A stretch of 64,000 nt of DNA from Achromobacter sp. HZ34 (GTDB lineage: Bacteria > Pseudomonadota > Gammaproteobacteria > Burkholderiales > Burkholderiaceae_B): the NCBI RefSeq assembly GCF_002209485.1, contig NZ_NJIX01000003.1, positions 868,001-932,000 of the forward strand. The letters run 5' to 3'. The notes under the pieces were generated by a model. It saw nothing but the letters and a program-made list of their open reading frames with translations. It was not told the DNA's origin and ran no database searches. Below, piece after piece: positions 46,668 to 55,626 of the stretch; position 1 is the stretch's first letter; each line of letters opens with the position of its first letter. A program made the position numbers and the translations under genes.

Positions 46668-47777
46668 TCAAGCCTCCTGCGGGACGGAAGGAACCGACAG
46701 CACGGACGACGCGCCGGCCGCGCCAGGCGCAACGGGCAGCACCCGCACCACGCCGGCGGCCCAGTCCAGGCCCACCCGCGCGCCGTTCTCGTGCGGCGCG
46801 CTGCCGTCATTGGGCGTGAGCACCGTCAGCGTGCCCACCGGCGTATCCATCTCGTACATCCACTGGCTACCCAGGAAATAGCGGCCGGCCACCGAAGCGT
46901 CCAGCTTGCCCTGGCCCGGCTGCACCGGCACCAGCTTTTCCGGCCGCAGCGATACCTGGACGGCATCGCCCGCGCGCAAACCGGCGCCTTCGACCGCCAG
47001 CGCCAAGGCGCCGCAGCTGACCTCGGCTTCGACGCCGACGCGGGTCACCGCGCCGCGCAGCAGGTTGGACTTGCCGACGAAGTTGGAAATGAATTCGCTG
47101 CGGGGATGTTCGTACATCCGATAGGGTTGATCCACCTGGGTCGCGCGGCCGTCCTGCATGACGACGATGCGGTCGCTGATCGACAGCGCCTCGGACTGGT
47201 CGTGCGTCACCATGATGGTGGTGGTGCCGGTCTTGCGCTGGATGCTGCGCAGCTCGTACTGCATGTCTTCGCGCAGCTTGGCGTCCAGATTGGACAAGGG
47301 CTCGTCCAGCAGCAACACCGGCGGCCGGATCACCAGGGCTCGCGCCAGCGCCACGCGCTGGCGTTGGCCGCCGGACAACTCGCGCGGATAGCGGTCGCCG
47401 TGCTTGTCCAGCTTGACCAGGGCCAGCGCCTCGGCCACGCGTTCGGCACGTTCAGTCTTGTCCACCTTGCGCATCAACAGGCCGAAGTCGACGTTGTCGC
47501 GCACGGTCATGTGCGGGAACAAGGCATAGCTCTGGAACACGATGCCCAGGCCGCGGCTGTTGGGCTTGGCATACGTGATGTCGCGCCCATCCAGGATCAC
47601 GCGCCCGCGGGTGACATCGGCAAAGCCCGCGATCATCTGCAGGGTAGTGGTCTTGCCGCAACCCGACGGTCCCAGCAGGGACACGAATTCCCCCTGCTCG
47701 ACGCTGAGGTCGAGATCACGCACGACCTGCAGGTCGCCGTAGCTCTTGGAGATTTTTTCCAGCTGGAGAAATGACAT
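46668..47777 (-). CDS. ABC transporter ATP-binding protein (PotA-like)
   Basis: This 369-residue ATPase powers the import system. Walker A is GPSGCGKTTT near residue 37, the signature LSGGQRQRVALARAL near residue 135 and Walker B VLLLDEPLSNLD follow, then a C-terminal TOBE domain (VSLRPEKLVPV). The last 25 residues are low-complexity. It is the first gene of the seven-gene leftward operon; a 199-base gap with a dyad separates it from the divergent IclR gene. Confidence 0.93.
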   Translation of the reverse strand: MSFLQLEKISKSYGDLQVVRDLDLSVEQGEFVSLLGPSGCGKTTTLQMIAGFADVTRGRVILDGRDITYAKPNSRGLGIVFQSYALFPHMTVRDNVDFGLLMRKVDKTERAERVAEALALVKLDKHGDRYPRELSGGQRQRVALARALVIRPPVLLLDEPLSNLDAKLREDMQYELRSIQRKTGTTTIMVTHDQSEALSISDRIVVMQDGRATQVDQPYRMYEHPRSEFISNFVGKSNLLRGAVTRVGVEAEVSCGALALAVEGAGLRAGDAVQVSLRPEKLVPVQPGQGKLDASVAGRYFLGSQWMYEMDTPVGTLTVLTPNDGSAPHENGARVGLDWAAGVVRVLPVAPGAAGASSVLSVPSVPQEA

Positions 47778-47911
47778 GGAACGCCTTGCTGCCCCCTTGA
47801 GCCCGAGAGGACCGTTCAGGGAAAACGGGGAGAAGATGCGGCCCAGTCTAGGATTCGGTGCGAAAGACGGTCAATTAGGGTTTTCCGGGTACGTGAATTT
47901 TTCTCCAAGAT

Positions 47912-47928
47912 ATTCTGAGTAGTAGAAT
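47912..47928. promoter_or_regulatory. Candidate IclR operator
   Basis: ATTCT-GAGTAGT-AGAAT is a 17-base inverted repeat in the gap between the transport/oxidase operon and the divergent iclR gene. IclR proteins bind short palindromes of this size in the gap beside their own gene. The surrounding bases are AT-rich. Confidence 0.45.
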
Positions 47929-47976
47929 TTCCGCAGATTTAAACGGCAGCTAATTTTCACTATCGGAATTCATAAC

Positions 47977-48822
47977 ATGGCGAAAGAAGAGAAGGGCGAC
48001 AGCGACAGTGCCGGGCAGGGCGTACTTCAACGTGCCTTTTCCGTGCTGCGCGTGCTTGCCGACGCCAAGGGCGAAAAGCTGCGCCTGACCGATATCGCGG
48101 CCCGCGCCAGCCAGGCGCCCGCCACCACGCATCGCGTGCTGCAGGCCTTGATGCAGGAAGACATGGTGGAGCAGCCGGCCAACAGCAAGGCCTATCAATT
48201 GAGCGTGGCTTTCTATGCCTTGGCCGCAACGTCGGGCCGCTTCCGTTCCAATCTGCGCGAGGTGTATCGCCCTTCCCTGCTGCGCCTGTGCGGCATGCTC
48301 AACGACACTGTCTTCATCCTGGTGCGGCACGGCTTCGACGCCATCTGCCTGGATCGCATCGATGGTCCTTTCCCGGTGCGCTCGCATAGCGGCGACATCG
48401 GCGGCCGCGTGCCGCTGGGCCTGGGCCAGGCCGGCCTGATCCTGCTGGCATGCCTGCCAGCCGAGGAACGCGAAGAGGTCATGCGCTTCAACATTCCGCG
48501 CCTGCATCACCTGGGTTTCATCGATGAGATATCCATGCGCGTGCGAATCAAGGAATGCCTGGACAACGACTACGTCTTCAGCAGCGGCCCAGGCCTGTTC
48601 CCGGGCATCGCCGGGCTGGCCGTGCCTGTCAAAGACCGCAACGGGGAAACGGTTGCGGCGCTCAGCGTGGCCGCGCCGTCGGAACGCATGAGCCCGGAGC
48701 GCTTGCCGCTCATCGTCGAGATGCTGCACCGGGAAGCGCGGGCCATGGGCGCGCAGATCAATCCCTTCGATCCCGCCCTGCGCCGGCCCAGCCAATTCCT
48801 GGGCACCGGCAACCGCGAATGA
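47977..48822 (+). CDS. IclR-family transcriptional regulator
   Basis: This 281-residue regulator has a winged helix (LRLTDIAARASQAPATTHRVLQALMQEDMV, near residue 28, in two parts) and a C-terminal ligand-binding domain with LGQAGLILLACLPAEER and FSSGPGLFPGIAGLAVPV. It lies divergently from the PotABCD/HcnABC-like operon and probably controls it in response to the imported compound. Confidence 0.9.
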   Translation: MAKEEKGDSDSAGQGVLQRAFSVLRVLADAKGEKLRLTDIAARASQAPATTHRVLQALMQEDMVEQPANSKAYQLSVAFYALAATSGRFRSNLREVYRPSLLRLCGMLNDTVFILVRHGFDAICLDRIDGPFPVRSHSGDIGGRVPLGLGQAGLILLACLPAEEREEVMRFNIPRLHHLGFIDEISMRVRIKECLDNDYVFSSGPGLFPGIAGLAVPVKDRNGETVAALSVAAPSERMSPERLPLIVEMLHREARAMGAQINPFDPALRRPSQFLGTGNRE

Positions 48823-48942
48823 GCCGTCCCGGTCGAATGGGAAATTTCGCACGGCGAATCATCGTGAATCGCGTCGCTGCAATTGTGCGGCCGCAGCACA
48901 CTCCTCATCGTCATCCACTCCCGACGATCAAGAGTATGTGCC

Positions 48943-49857
48943 ATGAATCACGAACAAAAACAGGGCATGCCGTTACCCGGCCCGCAATCGAATAAGCCAT
49001 CCACAGAAAAACCCCAACGCCCCGCCGTGCTTCTCATACACGGACTGGGCGGCACGGAATACGACCTCGGCCGTCTGCGCACGTCCCTGGAAGAAAGCGG
49101 CGTCGATGCATACGTCGTCGCCTTGCCCGGCCACGGTACGCGCCCCGAGGACCTGGTGGGCGTACGCACCGAAGATTGGCTCGACGCGGTCACCGTCGAA
49201 TACCTGCGTCTCTCGGCGCAATACGACACCCTGCATGTGGTCGGCATGTGCCTGGGCGCATTGCTGGCGATCGAGGTCTGCAAGAGGACGGGCCATTCGA
49301 AGGGCAAGCTGGCGGTGCTGGCCGCGCCCCTGAGCCTGGATGGCTGGGGCGTGCCCTGGTATCGCGCGATACGCCATGTCCTCTATCGCATCCCGGCCGT
49401 CGCGCGCAGTTGGCGCGTGCACGAGCGCGAACCCTACGGCATCAGGAACGAACGTATCCGCCGCCTGGTGCGCGGCATGTTGAAGCGCGGCGATGCCTTC
49501 CACTATCCCTGGGTGCCTTTGTGCGCCGTGCGCGAGGCCGATCGCCTGCGTGCCATGGTGTGGCGCAAGCTGGATAAGCTGCGCTGTCCCTTGATGATCA
49601 TGCACGCGACCGAAGACGAATTGACTTCGCCGGAATCGGCGCATGCGCTGCACCAGCGTATCGAAGGCAGCACGCTGCACTTGCTGGACAACAGCTATCA
49701 CATGATCTGCGTGGACAATGAACGCGGACATGTCATGCACAGCGTGACGAATTTCATTGCCGATCGCGCCTACAAGCCGATCCGCGAAGCCGTGCGCCTC
49801 AACGACGATCATCCCAAGGTGGTCCGCCTGCGCCGGCCGGGCCTCATGCCGACGTAA
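48943..49857 (+). CDS. Alpha/beta hydrolase with Cys at the nucleophile position
   Basis: This 304-residue protein has the carboxylesterase-type fold: VLLIHGLGGTEYDLGRL (oxyanion loop), LHVVGMCLGALLA (nucleophile elbow GxCxG), MIMHATEDELTSPE (Asp) and LLDNSYHMICVDNE (His). In related Est30 or monoglyceride lipases the elbow holds Ser; here the codon is TGC. Cys elbows are known in dienelactone hydrolase and PHA synthase. The ATG at 48943 gives a basic, Gln/Pro-rich leader of about 25 residues before the fold. No close partner gene was identified. Confidence 0.85.
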   Translation: MNHEQKQGMPLPGPQSNKPSTEKPQRPAVLLIHGLGGTEYDLGRLRTSLEESGVDAYVVALPGHGTRPEDLVGVRTEDWLDAVTVEYLRLSAQYDTLHVVGMCLGALLAIEVCKRTGHSKGKLAVLAAPLSLDGWGVPWYRAIRHVLYRIPAVARSWRVHEREPYGIRNERIRRLVRGMLKRGDAFHYPWVPLCAVREADRLRAMVWRKLDKLRCPLMIMHATEDELTSPESAHALHQRIEGSTLHLLDNSYHMICVDNERGHVMHSVTNFIADRAYKPIREAVRLNDDHPKVVRLRRPGLMPT

Positions 49858-49885
49858 GCGGTACAACTGGTGCAGGCGACGTAAG

Positions 49886-50797
49886 CTACGTAGCCTGCAC
49901 AGCGGCAGCCTGCGCCAGCAGCCATAGTCGAAAAGCCTGCAACGGGGCGAAGTCCTGCTTGCCCGGCGGCCACGCCAGGTAGTAGCTGCCCTGGCTGCGC
50001 AAGGGCTTGTCCACCGCCAGCACCAGATCGCCGCGCTTCAGTTCGTCTTCGATGAGAAACCTGGGCAGCACCGCTACCCCCATGCCGGCGATGGCCGCCT
50101 GCGCCGCGAAGACGATCTGGTCGACCAGCATGCCGTGCACCTCGGTGACCGGCACCCCCATGGCATCGAACCAGCGCTCCCACGCATCGGGGCGCGACAC
50201 CAGGTGCAGCAACGGCGCGGTGGCCAGGTCCGCCGCCACGGCGAAACGATGGCGCGCCTTCAGATGCGGGCTGCACACCGGCACCACGGTCTCTTCCATG
50301 AGGAAGTCCAGGCGCGCGCCGGGCCAGTGGTCGGCACCGAAATGAATCGCCGCGTCCAGCGCCCCGGCCTGAAAATCGAAGGACTCGAAGCGGGTGATGA
50401 GGTTGACCGTGATGTCAGGATGCGTCTGCATGAAATCCGGCAGACGCGGTGTCAGCCAGCGCGCCCCCAGCGTCGGCAGCACGGCCAGATTGACCGTGCC
50501 GCCGCGCGGATTGGCACGGAATCCCAAGGTGGCGGTGGCGATGCGTTGCAGGGCCTCGCGGACTTCGTGGGAGAAAGCCTCGCCCGCCACCGTCAACCGC
50601 ACCGCCTGGCGCTCGCGGATGAAAAGGTCGGCGCCGAGCAACGTTTCCAGTGAACGGATCTGCCGGCTGACGGCGCTCTGCGTCAGGTTCAGTTCTTCCG
50701 CGGCGGCGGTGAAACTCTGGCGCCGCGCCGCGGCCTCGAAGGCGCAAAGTTCGGCGGTGGGGGGCAGGAAGCGGCGTATGAGCGACATGGGGGTCAT
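49886..50797 (-). CDS. LysR-family regulator of the amaAB-like genes
   Basis: This LysR protein of about 303 residues has the N-terminal winged helix (FEAAARRQSFTAAAEELNLTQSAVSRQIRSLE, in parts) and a substrate-binding domain similar to GcvA-type regulators. It is divergent from the pipecolate-oxidase-like gene with a 130-base gap and probably activates it. Two in-frame Mets (50797, 50788) are candidate starts. Confidence 0.88.
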   Translation of the reverse strand: MTPMSLIRRFLPPTAELCAFEAAARRQSFTAAAEELNLTQSAVSRQIRSLETLLGADLFIRERQAVRLTVAGEAFSHEVREALQRIATATLGFRANPRGGTVNLAVLPTLGARWLTPRLPDFMQTHPDITVNLITRFESFDFQAGALDAAIHFGADHWPGARLDFLMEETVVPVCSPHLKARHRFAVAADLATAPLLHLVSRPDAWERWFDAMGVPVTEVHGMLVDQIVFAAQAAIAGMGVAVLPRFLIEDELKRGDLVLAVDKPLRSQGSYYLAWPPGKQDFAPLQAFRLWLLAQAAAVQAT

Positions 50798-50929
50798 TCT
50801 ATATCCGCATGACATCAGGCAGGAACATCGTTTGACGCATAGGGCGCCGGCGCACAGAATGCCTTACTGCAGCTTCAGTTGATGACTGGTGCGCATGACC
50901 TACCGATTCAAGGGCTGGGGATAACCCTG

Positions 50930-52219
50930 ATGAAGAACGACCGCCATTCGCATGGCTTGTGGGAAAGCACGGCGCCGCCCGCGCCCCCCACATCACCGCT
51001 GCAAGCGGATCAGACGGTGGACGTCGCCATCGTCGGCGCCGGCTACACCGGCCTGTCCGCGGCCTTGCACCTGGCCGAGGGCGGCGCGCGCGTCACCGTG
51101 CTGGAGGGGGAGGAAATCGGCTTCGGCGGTTCCGGCCGCAATGTCGGGCTGGTCAATGCGGGCATGTGGGTCATGCCCGCCGAACTGCCCAAGGTGCTCG
51201 GCGAGACCTACGGCGCCCGGCTGCTCGACACGCTGGGCAATGCCCCCGATCTGGTGTTCGACCTGATACAGCGCCACGGCATAGCCTGCCAGGCGCTGCG
51301 CGTCGGCACCCTGCATTGCGCGGCCAGTCAGGCCGGGCTGAAGGAACTGGCTGAACGCGCCCGCCAATGGACCGCGCTGAAAGCCCCCGTGCAGTTGCTC
51401 GATGCTGCCGCGGCACGCGCCAAGACCGGTACCGACGCCTATCACGGCGCGCTGCTGGACCTGCGTGCCGGCACCATACAGCCGCTGGCCTATGCGCGCG
51501 GCCTGGCACGCGCCGCCTTGAACGCCGGCGCCAGCGTGCATACGCACAGTCCGGTGACGGCAGCGCGCGATCGGCAAACGCATTGGGAACTGCGCACGCG
51601 TAGCGGCGCAACCGTCCATGCGCGCTGGGTCGTCGTGGCCAGCAATGCTTATAGCGCTCTGGACGGGCCGTGGGCCAGCCTGCGCACGGAGCTGGTGCGT
51701 CTGCCCTATTTCAATATGGCCACCGTGCCGCTGGACCCCGCATTGCGCAAACAGATCCTGCCGGAATGCCAGGGCGTGTGGGATACCCGGCAGGTGCTGT
51801 CCTCGTTCCGCTACGACGCCGCCGGCCGCCTGGTCTTCGGCAGCGTGGGCGACCTGTCGGGCGCCGGCATGCACATCCACACGCAGTGGGGCCGCCGCGC
51901 CTTGGCGAAGTTGTACCCGGCGCTCAAGGACATCCCCTTCGAACACGAGTGGTACGGCACCATAGGCATGACCGCCGACGCCCTGCCGCGCCTGCATCGG
52001 CCCGCCCGCAACACCCTTTCCTTCAGCGGCTACAACGGCCGTGGCATTGCCCCCGGCACGGTGCTGGGACGGGAACTGGCAAGGCTGGTGTTGGGAACCA
52101 GGACCGAAGCGGATCTGCCGCTGCCGGTCACGACCATCCAGCGCGCGACACTGCGACGCACGCGCGAGTGCTGGTACGAATTTGGCGCGCGCCTGATACA
52201 CGGTGTGGGCGCGCGATGA
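50930..52219 (+). CDS. FAD-binding amine oxidoreductase (L-pipecolate oxidase AmaA/PuuB-like)
   Basis: This 429-residue DAO-family flavoprotein has VAIVGAGYTGLSAALHLAEGG near residue 32 and FGGSGRNVGLVNAG near residue 67, and a C-terminal FSGYNGRGIAPGTVLGRELA. Pseudomonas AmaA, which oxidises L-pipecolate, and PuuB share this layout. The aldehyde dehydrogenase next to it resembles AmaB, which favours the pipecolate to 2-aminoadipate step of lysine breakdown. The start ATG at 50930 follows GGGGATAACC; an earlier one at 50879 is less likely. Confidence 0.8.
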   Translation: MKNDRHSHGLWESTAPPAPPTSPLQADQTVDVAIVGAGYTGLSAALHLAEGGARVTVLEGEEIGFGGSGRNVGLVNAGMWVMPAELPKVLGETYGARLLDTLGNAPDLVFDLIQRHGIACQALRVGTLHCAASQAGLKELAERARQWTALKAPVQLLDAAAARAKTGTDAYHGALLDLRAGTIQPLAYARGLARAALNAGASVHTHSPVTAARDRQTHWELRTRSGATVHARWVVVASNAYSALDGPWASLRTELVRLPYFNMATVPLDPALRKQILPECQGVWDTRQVLSSFRYDAAGRLVFGSVGDLSGAGMHIHTQWGRRALAKLYPALKDIPFEHEWYGTIGMTADALPRLHRPARNTLSFSGYNGRGIAPGTVLGRELARLVLGTRTEADLPLPVTTIQRATLRRTRECWYEFGARLIHGVGAR

Positions 52220-52306
52220 TACGCTCGAACCCTCCACGGAATCGAATCGCCGCGACGCGCGCCTGATGGCCGCGCCGCGATCCGCAACTTCAATGGAATA
52301 CATGCC

Positions 52307-53821
52307 ATGACCACTACCGCAACCCAAGTCCAGGATGCCATGCAGAAACTGGGCGTGGCCGCCACTGCGTTCCAGCAGGGCGCGCTGGCATCGAAGTCGC
52401 CCATCGACGGCAGCCAGATCGGTGCCGTGAAAACCGATAGCGCGACCGATGTCGCCGCCGCCGTCGAACGTGCCCATCAGGCTTTCCTGGCGTGGCGCGT
52501 GGTACCGGCACCGGTGCGCGGCGAACTCATCCGCCAGTTCGCTGAAGAACTGCGCGAGCACAAGCAGGCCCTGGGTACCCTGGTCTCGCTGGAGGCGGGC
52601 AAGATCCTTACCGAAGGCCTGGGCGAAGTGCAGGAAATGATCGACATCTGCGACTTCGCGGTCGGCCTGTCGCGTCAGCTTTATGGCCTGACCATCGCTT
52701 CCGAACGTCCCGGCCATCGCATGATGGAGACCTGGCATCCCTTGGGCGTGGTGGGCGTGATCAGCGCGTTCAACTTCCCGGTTGCGGTGTGGTCGTGGAA
52801 TACCGCCCTGGCCATCGTCTGCGGCGACGCCGTGGTGTGGAAGCCGTCGGAGAAGACGCCGCTTACCGCGCTGGCCTGCCAGACCTTGTTCGAACGCGTG
52901 GCACAGCGCTTCGGCAAGGCGCCGGCCCATCTGTCGCAAGTGGTCCAGGGCATGCGTGAAGTGGGCGAAGCCTTGGTCGATCATCCCAAGGTGGCTCTGC
53001 TGTCGGCAACGGGCAGCACCCGCATGGGCCGCGAAGTCGGTCCGCGCGTGGCGCAACGTTTCGGCCGCTCCCTGCTGGAGCTGGGCGGCAACAATGCGGT
53101 CATCGTCACGCCCTCGGCCGACCTGGACCTGGTGGTGCGCGGCGTGCTGTTTGCCGCCGTCGGCACGGCAGGTCAGCGCTGCACCACCACGCGCCGCCTG
53201 ATCGTGCACAGCAGCGTGCGCGACACGCTGGTGACGCGTTTGAAGCAGGCCTATGAAAAGCTGACCATCGGCGATCCCACCGAAGGCAAGACCTTGATCG
53301 GTCCGCTGATCGACCAGGGCGCCTACGACGGCATGCAGGCCGCGCTGCAAAGCGCCCGCAAGGAAGGCGGCCAGGTCTTCGGCGGCGAGCGCGTGCTGGC
53401 CGATCGCTATCCGCAAGGCTATTACGTGCGGCCGGCCATCGTGGAAATGCCCGCGCAAACCGCCACCGTATGCCATGAGACCTTCGCGCCCATCCTCTAC
53501 GTGATGAGCTACGAGTCCTTCGACGATGCGCTGGACATGCAGAACGGCGTGCCGCAAGGCTTGTCCTCGGCCGTGTTCGGCAATGACCTGCGTGAGACGG
53601 AACGCTTCCTGTCGGCCAGCGGTTCGGACTGCGGCATCGCCAACGTCAACATCGGCACGTCCGGCGCGGAAATCGGCGGTGCGTTCGGCGGCGACAAGGA
53701 CACCGGCGGTGGTCGCGAGTCGGGTTCGGATGCGTGGAAGGCCTATATGCGGCGCGCCACCAACACCATCAACTACTCGCGCGAGCTGCCGCTGGCCCAG
53801 GGCGTGGATTTCAGCGTGTGA
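52307..53821 (+). CDS. amaB: Aldehyde dehydrogenase, piperideine-6-carboxylate dehydrogenase type
   Basis: This 504-residue ALDH7/antiquitin-like enzyme has FNFPVAVWSWNTALAIVCGDAVVWKPSEKTP (cofactor and substrate region, in parts), ELGGNNAVIV with the catalytic Glu, and AGQRCTTTRRL with the catalytic Cys near residue 290. Antiquitin family members oxidise 2-aminoadipate semialdehyde. Paired with an AmaA-like oxidase it completes pipecolate to 2-aminoadipate conversion. Confidence 0.85.
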   Translation: MTTTATQVQDAMQKLGVAATAFQQGALASKSPIDGSQIGAVKTDSATDVAAAVERAHQAFLAWRVVPAPVRGELIRQFAEELREHKQALGTLVSLEAGKILTEGLGEVQEMIDICDFAVGLSRQLYGLTIASERPGHRMMETWHPLGVVGVISAFNFPVAVWSWNTALAIVCGDAVVWKPSEKTPLTALACQTLFERVAQRFGKAPAHLSQVVQGMREVGEALVDHPKVALLSATGSTRMGREVGPRVAQRFGRSLLELGGNNAVIVTPSADLDLVVRGVLFAAVGTAGQRCTTTRRLIVHSSVRDTLVTRLKQAYEKLTIGDPTEGKTLIGPLIDQGAYDGMQAALQSARKEGGQVFGGERVLADRYPQGYYVRPAIVEMPAQTATVCHETFAPILYVMSYESFDDALDMQNGVPQGLSSAVFGNDLRETERFLSASGSDCGIANVNIGTSGAEIGGAFGGDKDTGGGRESGSDAWKAYMRRATNTINYSRELPLAQGVDFSV

Positions 53822-53886
53822 TTTTCAGCGTCTGAGCGCGGCGTGTGCCACCCGATTCCCTGGCACGTACGTCGCTGAGGCGCACA

Positions 53887-55458
53887 TCATCGCGCCGATT
53901 CCGCGGCGGCGCCGATGTGCGCCGCCGGTCGCCGTCCCAGGAAGGCCAATACGCCCACGGAGCACGCCAGCGTGATGCATGCGAGGCCGGCCAGCAGTTG
54001 TCCGAAGGCCTCTCCATATAGCGTACGCAATGAGGCCGGCGCGATACCGGGCAACAGAGGCAAGGCCTGCGTCAGGTCGCCGGTAGCCAGCCGCACTGCG
54101 GCGCGCGCGACGGCCGCCATGTCGATACCAGGAACGTCCGCATGCAAGCGTGCCGCCAGCAACGCGGCCAGGATGGCCGTTACGCTGGCCAGCGCCACGC
54201 CCTCCCCAGCCACCCGCATGGTGCTGAATATACCGGTGGCCATGCCGGCGCGCTCCTTGGGCACTACGCTGATCGACAGGCCATCCATCAGACCCCAAGG
54301 TAACCCCGCTCCCACGCCTATCGCCAGCATCGGCATTACGGCCGCCAACCCGGCGCCATCACGCAAAGCCCAGCGCAGCGCCCACAAACCGGCGGCTGCC
54401 ACGACCAGGCCGGCGCCGCAGATAATGCCCGGGTCATAGCGTCGCGTCAGCCGTACCGCCAGGAAAGGTACGCATAGCATAGGCAGCGACAGTGCCAGCA
54501 TCAGCGTGCCGGCTTGCATCTCGTCATAGCCATCGACGCCGATGAAGCGTAGCGGCAGCAACACCAACAATACGATATAGCCATAGCAAGTCGCCACCGG
54601 CAGCAGTTGTACGCCGACGAAGCGGGGATAGCGGAACAGGCTCAGGTCCAGCATCGGCCTGTGGACGTGGCTATGGTCACCGCTGTCGCTGCCGCCTCCC
54701 GTGCGGATTTCGGCGCGCACGAACGCAAGGGCCAGCACGGCTGCGGCCACCAGCAGGACGATCACCCGGGGATGGCCCCAGCCCAGGCCGGGCGCCTCGA
54801 TGAGGCCGAAGGTGAAGGCGGTCAATGCTCCCGTGAACAGCAATGCCCCCAGCCGATCGAACCGGCCCACATGCGGATCGCGGGTTTCGCGCATGCGAGG
54901 CACGCCGAAGCACAGCGCCGGAATGCCTGCGGCCGCACCAGTCAAGAAGACGGCACGCCAACCCAGGTGCCCGACCAGCCAGCCCGCCAGCACGGGGCCG
55001 AAGGCCAGGCCCAGTCCGAACGTAGCGCCCAGCATGCCGAAGGCGCGCGTCGCCGCCGGGCCTTCGAATTCCTGCGCCAGCGCTGCGGTGCCGCCCGCCA
55101 GCGCGGCGGCGGCAGCGGCGCCCTGGATCGCGCGCAACAAATCGATGGCAAGCAGCGAGGGCGCCAGGCTGATGGCGACCGCACACAGTGAAAAGCCGCC
55201 CACCCCCCAGGCGAATATGCGCTTGCGGCCTAGCCTGTCGGCCAGCGCACCTGCCAGCATCAGCAGGCTGCCGAAGGACAGCATGAAGGCATTGGTGACC
55301 CAGCTCATGGCCTCGGCGCTGCCTCCCAAGGTGCGTCCCAGGGCGGGCGTAGCCATCGCGCCACCAGAGAAACTCAGGGGAAGCGCCAAGCCTGCGAGAC
55401 AGACGGCAGCGAGTATCGCTCCACGGCGCACCGTGCCATTTTCCTGATCGGTATTCAT
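53887..55458 (-). CDS. MFS transporter, DHA2 (14-helix) type
   Basis: This 523-residue protein has about 14 hydrophobic helices, with FGSLLMLAGALADRLGRKRIF (loop 2-3 motif A, in parts) and a long Ala/Gly-rich helix 5 region. DHA2 carriers export drugs or organic solutes by proton antiport. The ATG at 55458 has GGAG upstream (MNTDQENG); the longer frame upstream is not protein-like. A divergent LysR gene probably controls it. Confidence 0.88.
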   Translation of the reverse strand: MNTDQENGTVRRGAILAAVCLAGLALPLSFSGGAMATPALGRTLGGSAEAMSWVTNAFMLSFGSLLMLAGALADRLGRKRIFAWGVGGFSLCAVAISLAPSLLAIDLLRAIQGAAAAAALAGGTAALAQEFEGPAATRAFGMLGATFGLGLAFGPVLAGWLVGHLGWRAVFLTGAAAGIPALCFGVPRMRETRDPHVGRFDRLGALLFTGALTAFTFGLIEAPGLGWGHPRVIVLLVAAAVLALAFVRAEIRTGGGSDSGDHSHVHRPMLDLSLFRYPRFVGVQLLPVATCYGYIVLLVLLPLRFIGVDGYDEMQAGTLMLALSLPMLCVPFLAVRLTRRYDPGIICGAGLVVAAAGLWALRWALRDGAGLAAVMPMLAIGVGAGLPWGLMDGLSISVVPKERAGMATGIFSTMRVAGEGVALASVTAILAALLAARLHADVPGIDMAAVARAAVRLATGDLTQALPLLPGIAPASLRTLYGEAFGQLLAGLACITLACSVGVLAFLGRRPAAHIGAAAESAR

Positions 55459-55579
55459 CATCACTCCTGCAAGACCCGGCGCCGCCGCCCCTGGATTCGT
55501 AAGCACGGCTGCGCCACCAAGGCGAGGAACGATAGCGCCGCCACCGCACCGCAAAAACAGCCTTGGGCTCCGATCATTG

Positions 55580-55594
55580 CGGAATTCATTTCCG
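55580..55594. promoter_or_regulatory. Candidate LysR operator dyad
   Basis: CGGAA-TTCAT-TTCCG is a 15-base inverted repeat in the gap between the MFS gene and the divergent lysR gene, 33 bases before the lysR ATG at 55627. Position suits an autoregulatory site. Confidence 0.4.
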
Positions 55595-55626
55595 TTCACG
55601 CGGCGTGGCTGCACGTAAAATCGCGC

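Noticed and set aside
50993-53557. An 854-codon open frame on the minus strand
   Set aside because: It lies opposite the amaAB-like genes, which have clear motifs; long antisense frames are expected in GC-rich DNA, and its translation is His/Gln/Arg-rich without any family pattern.
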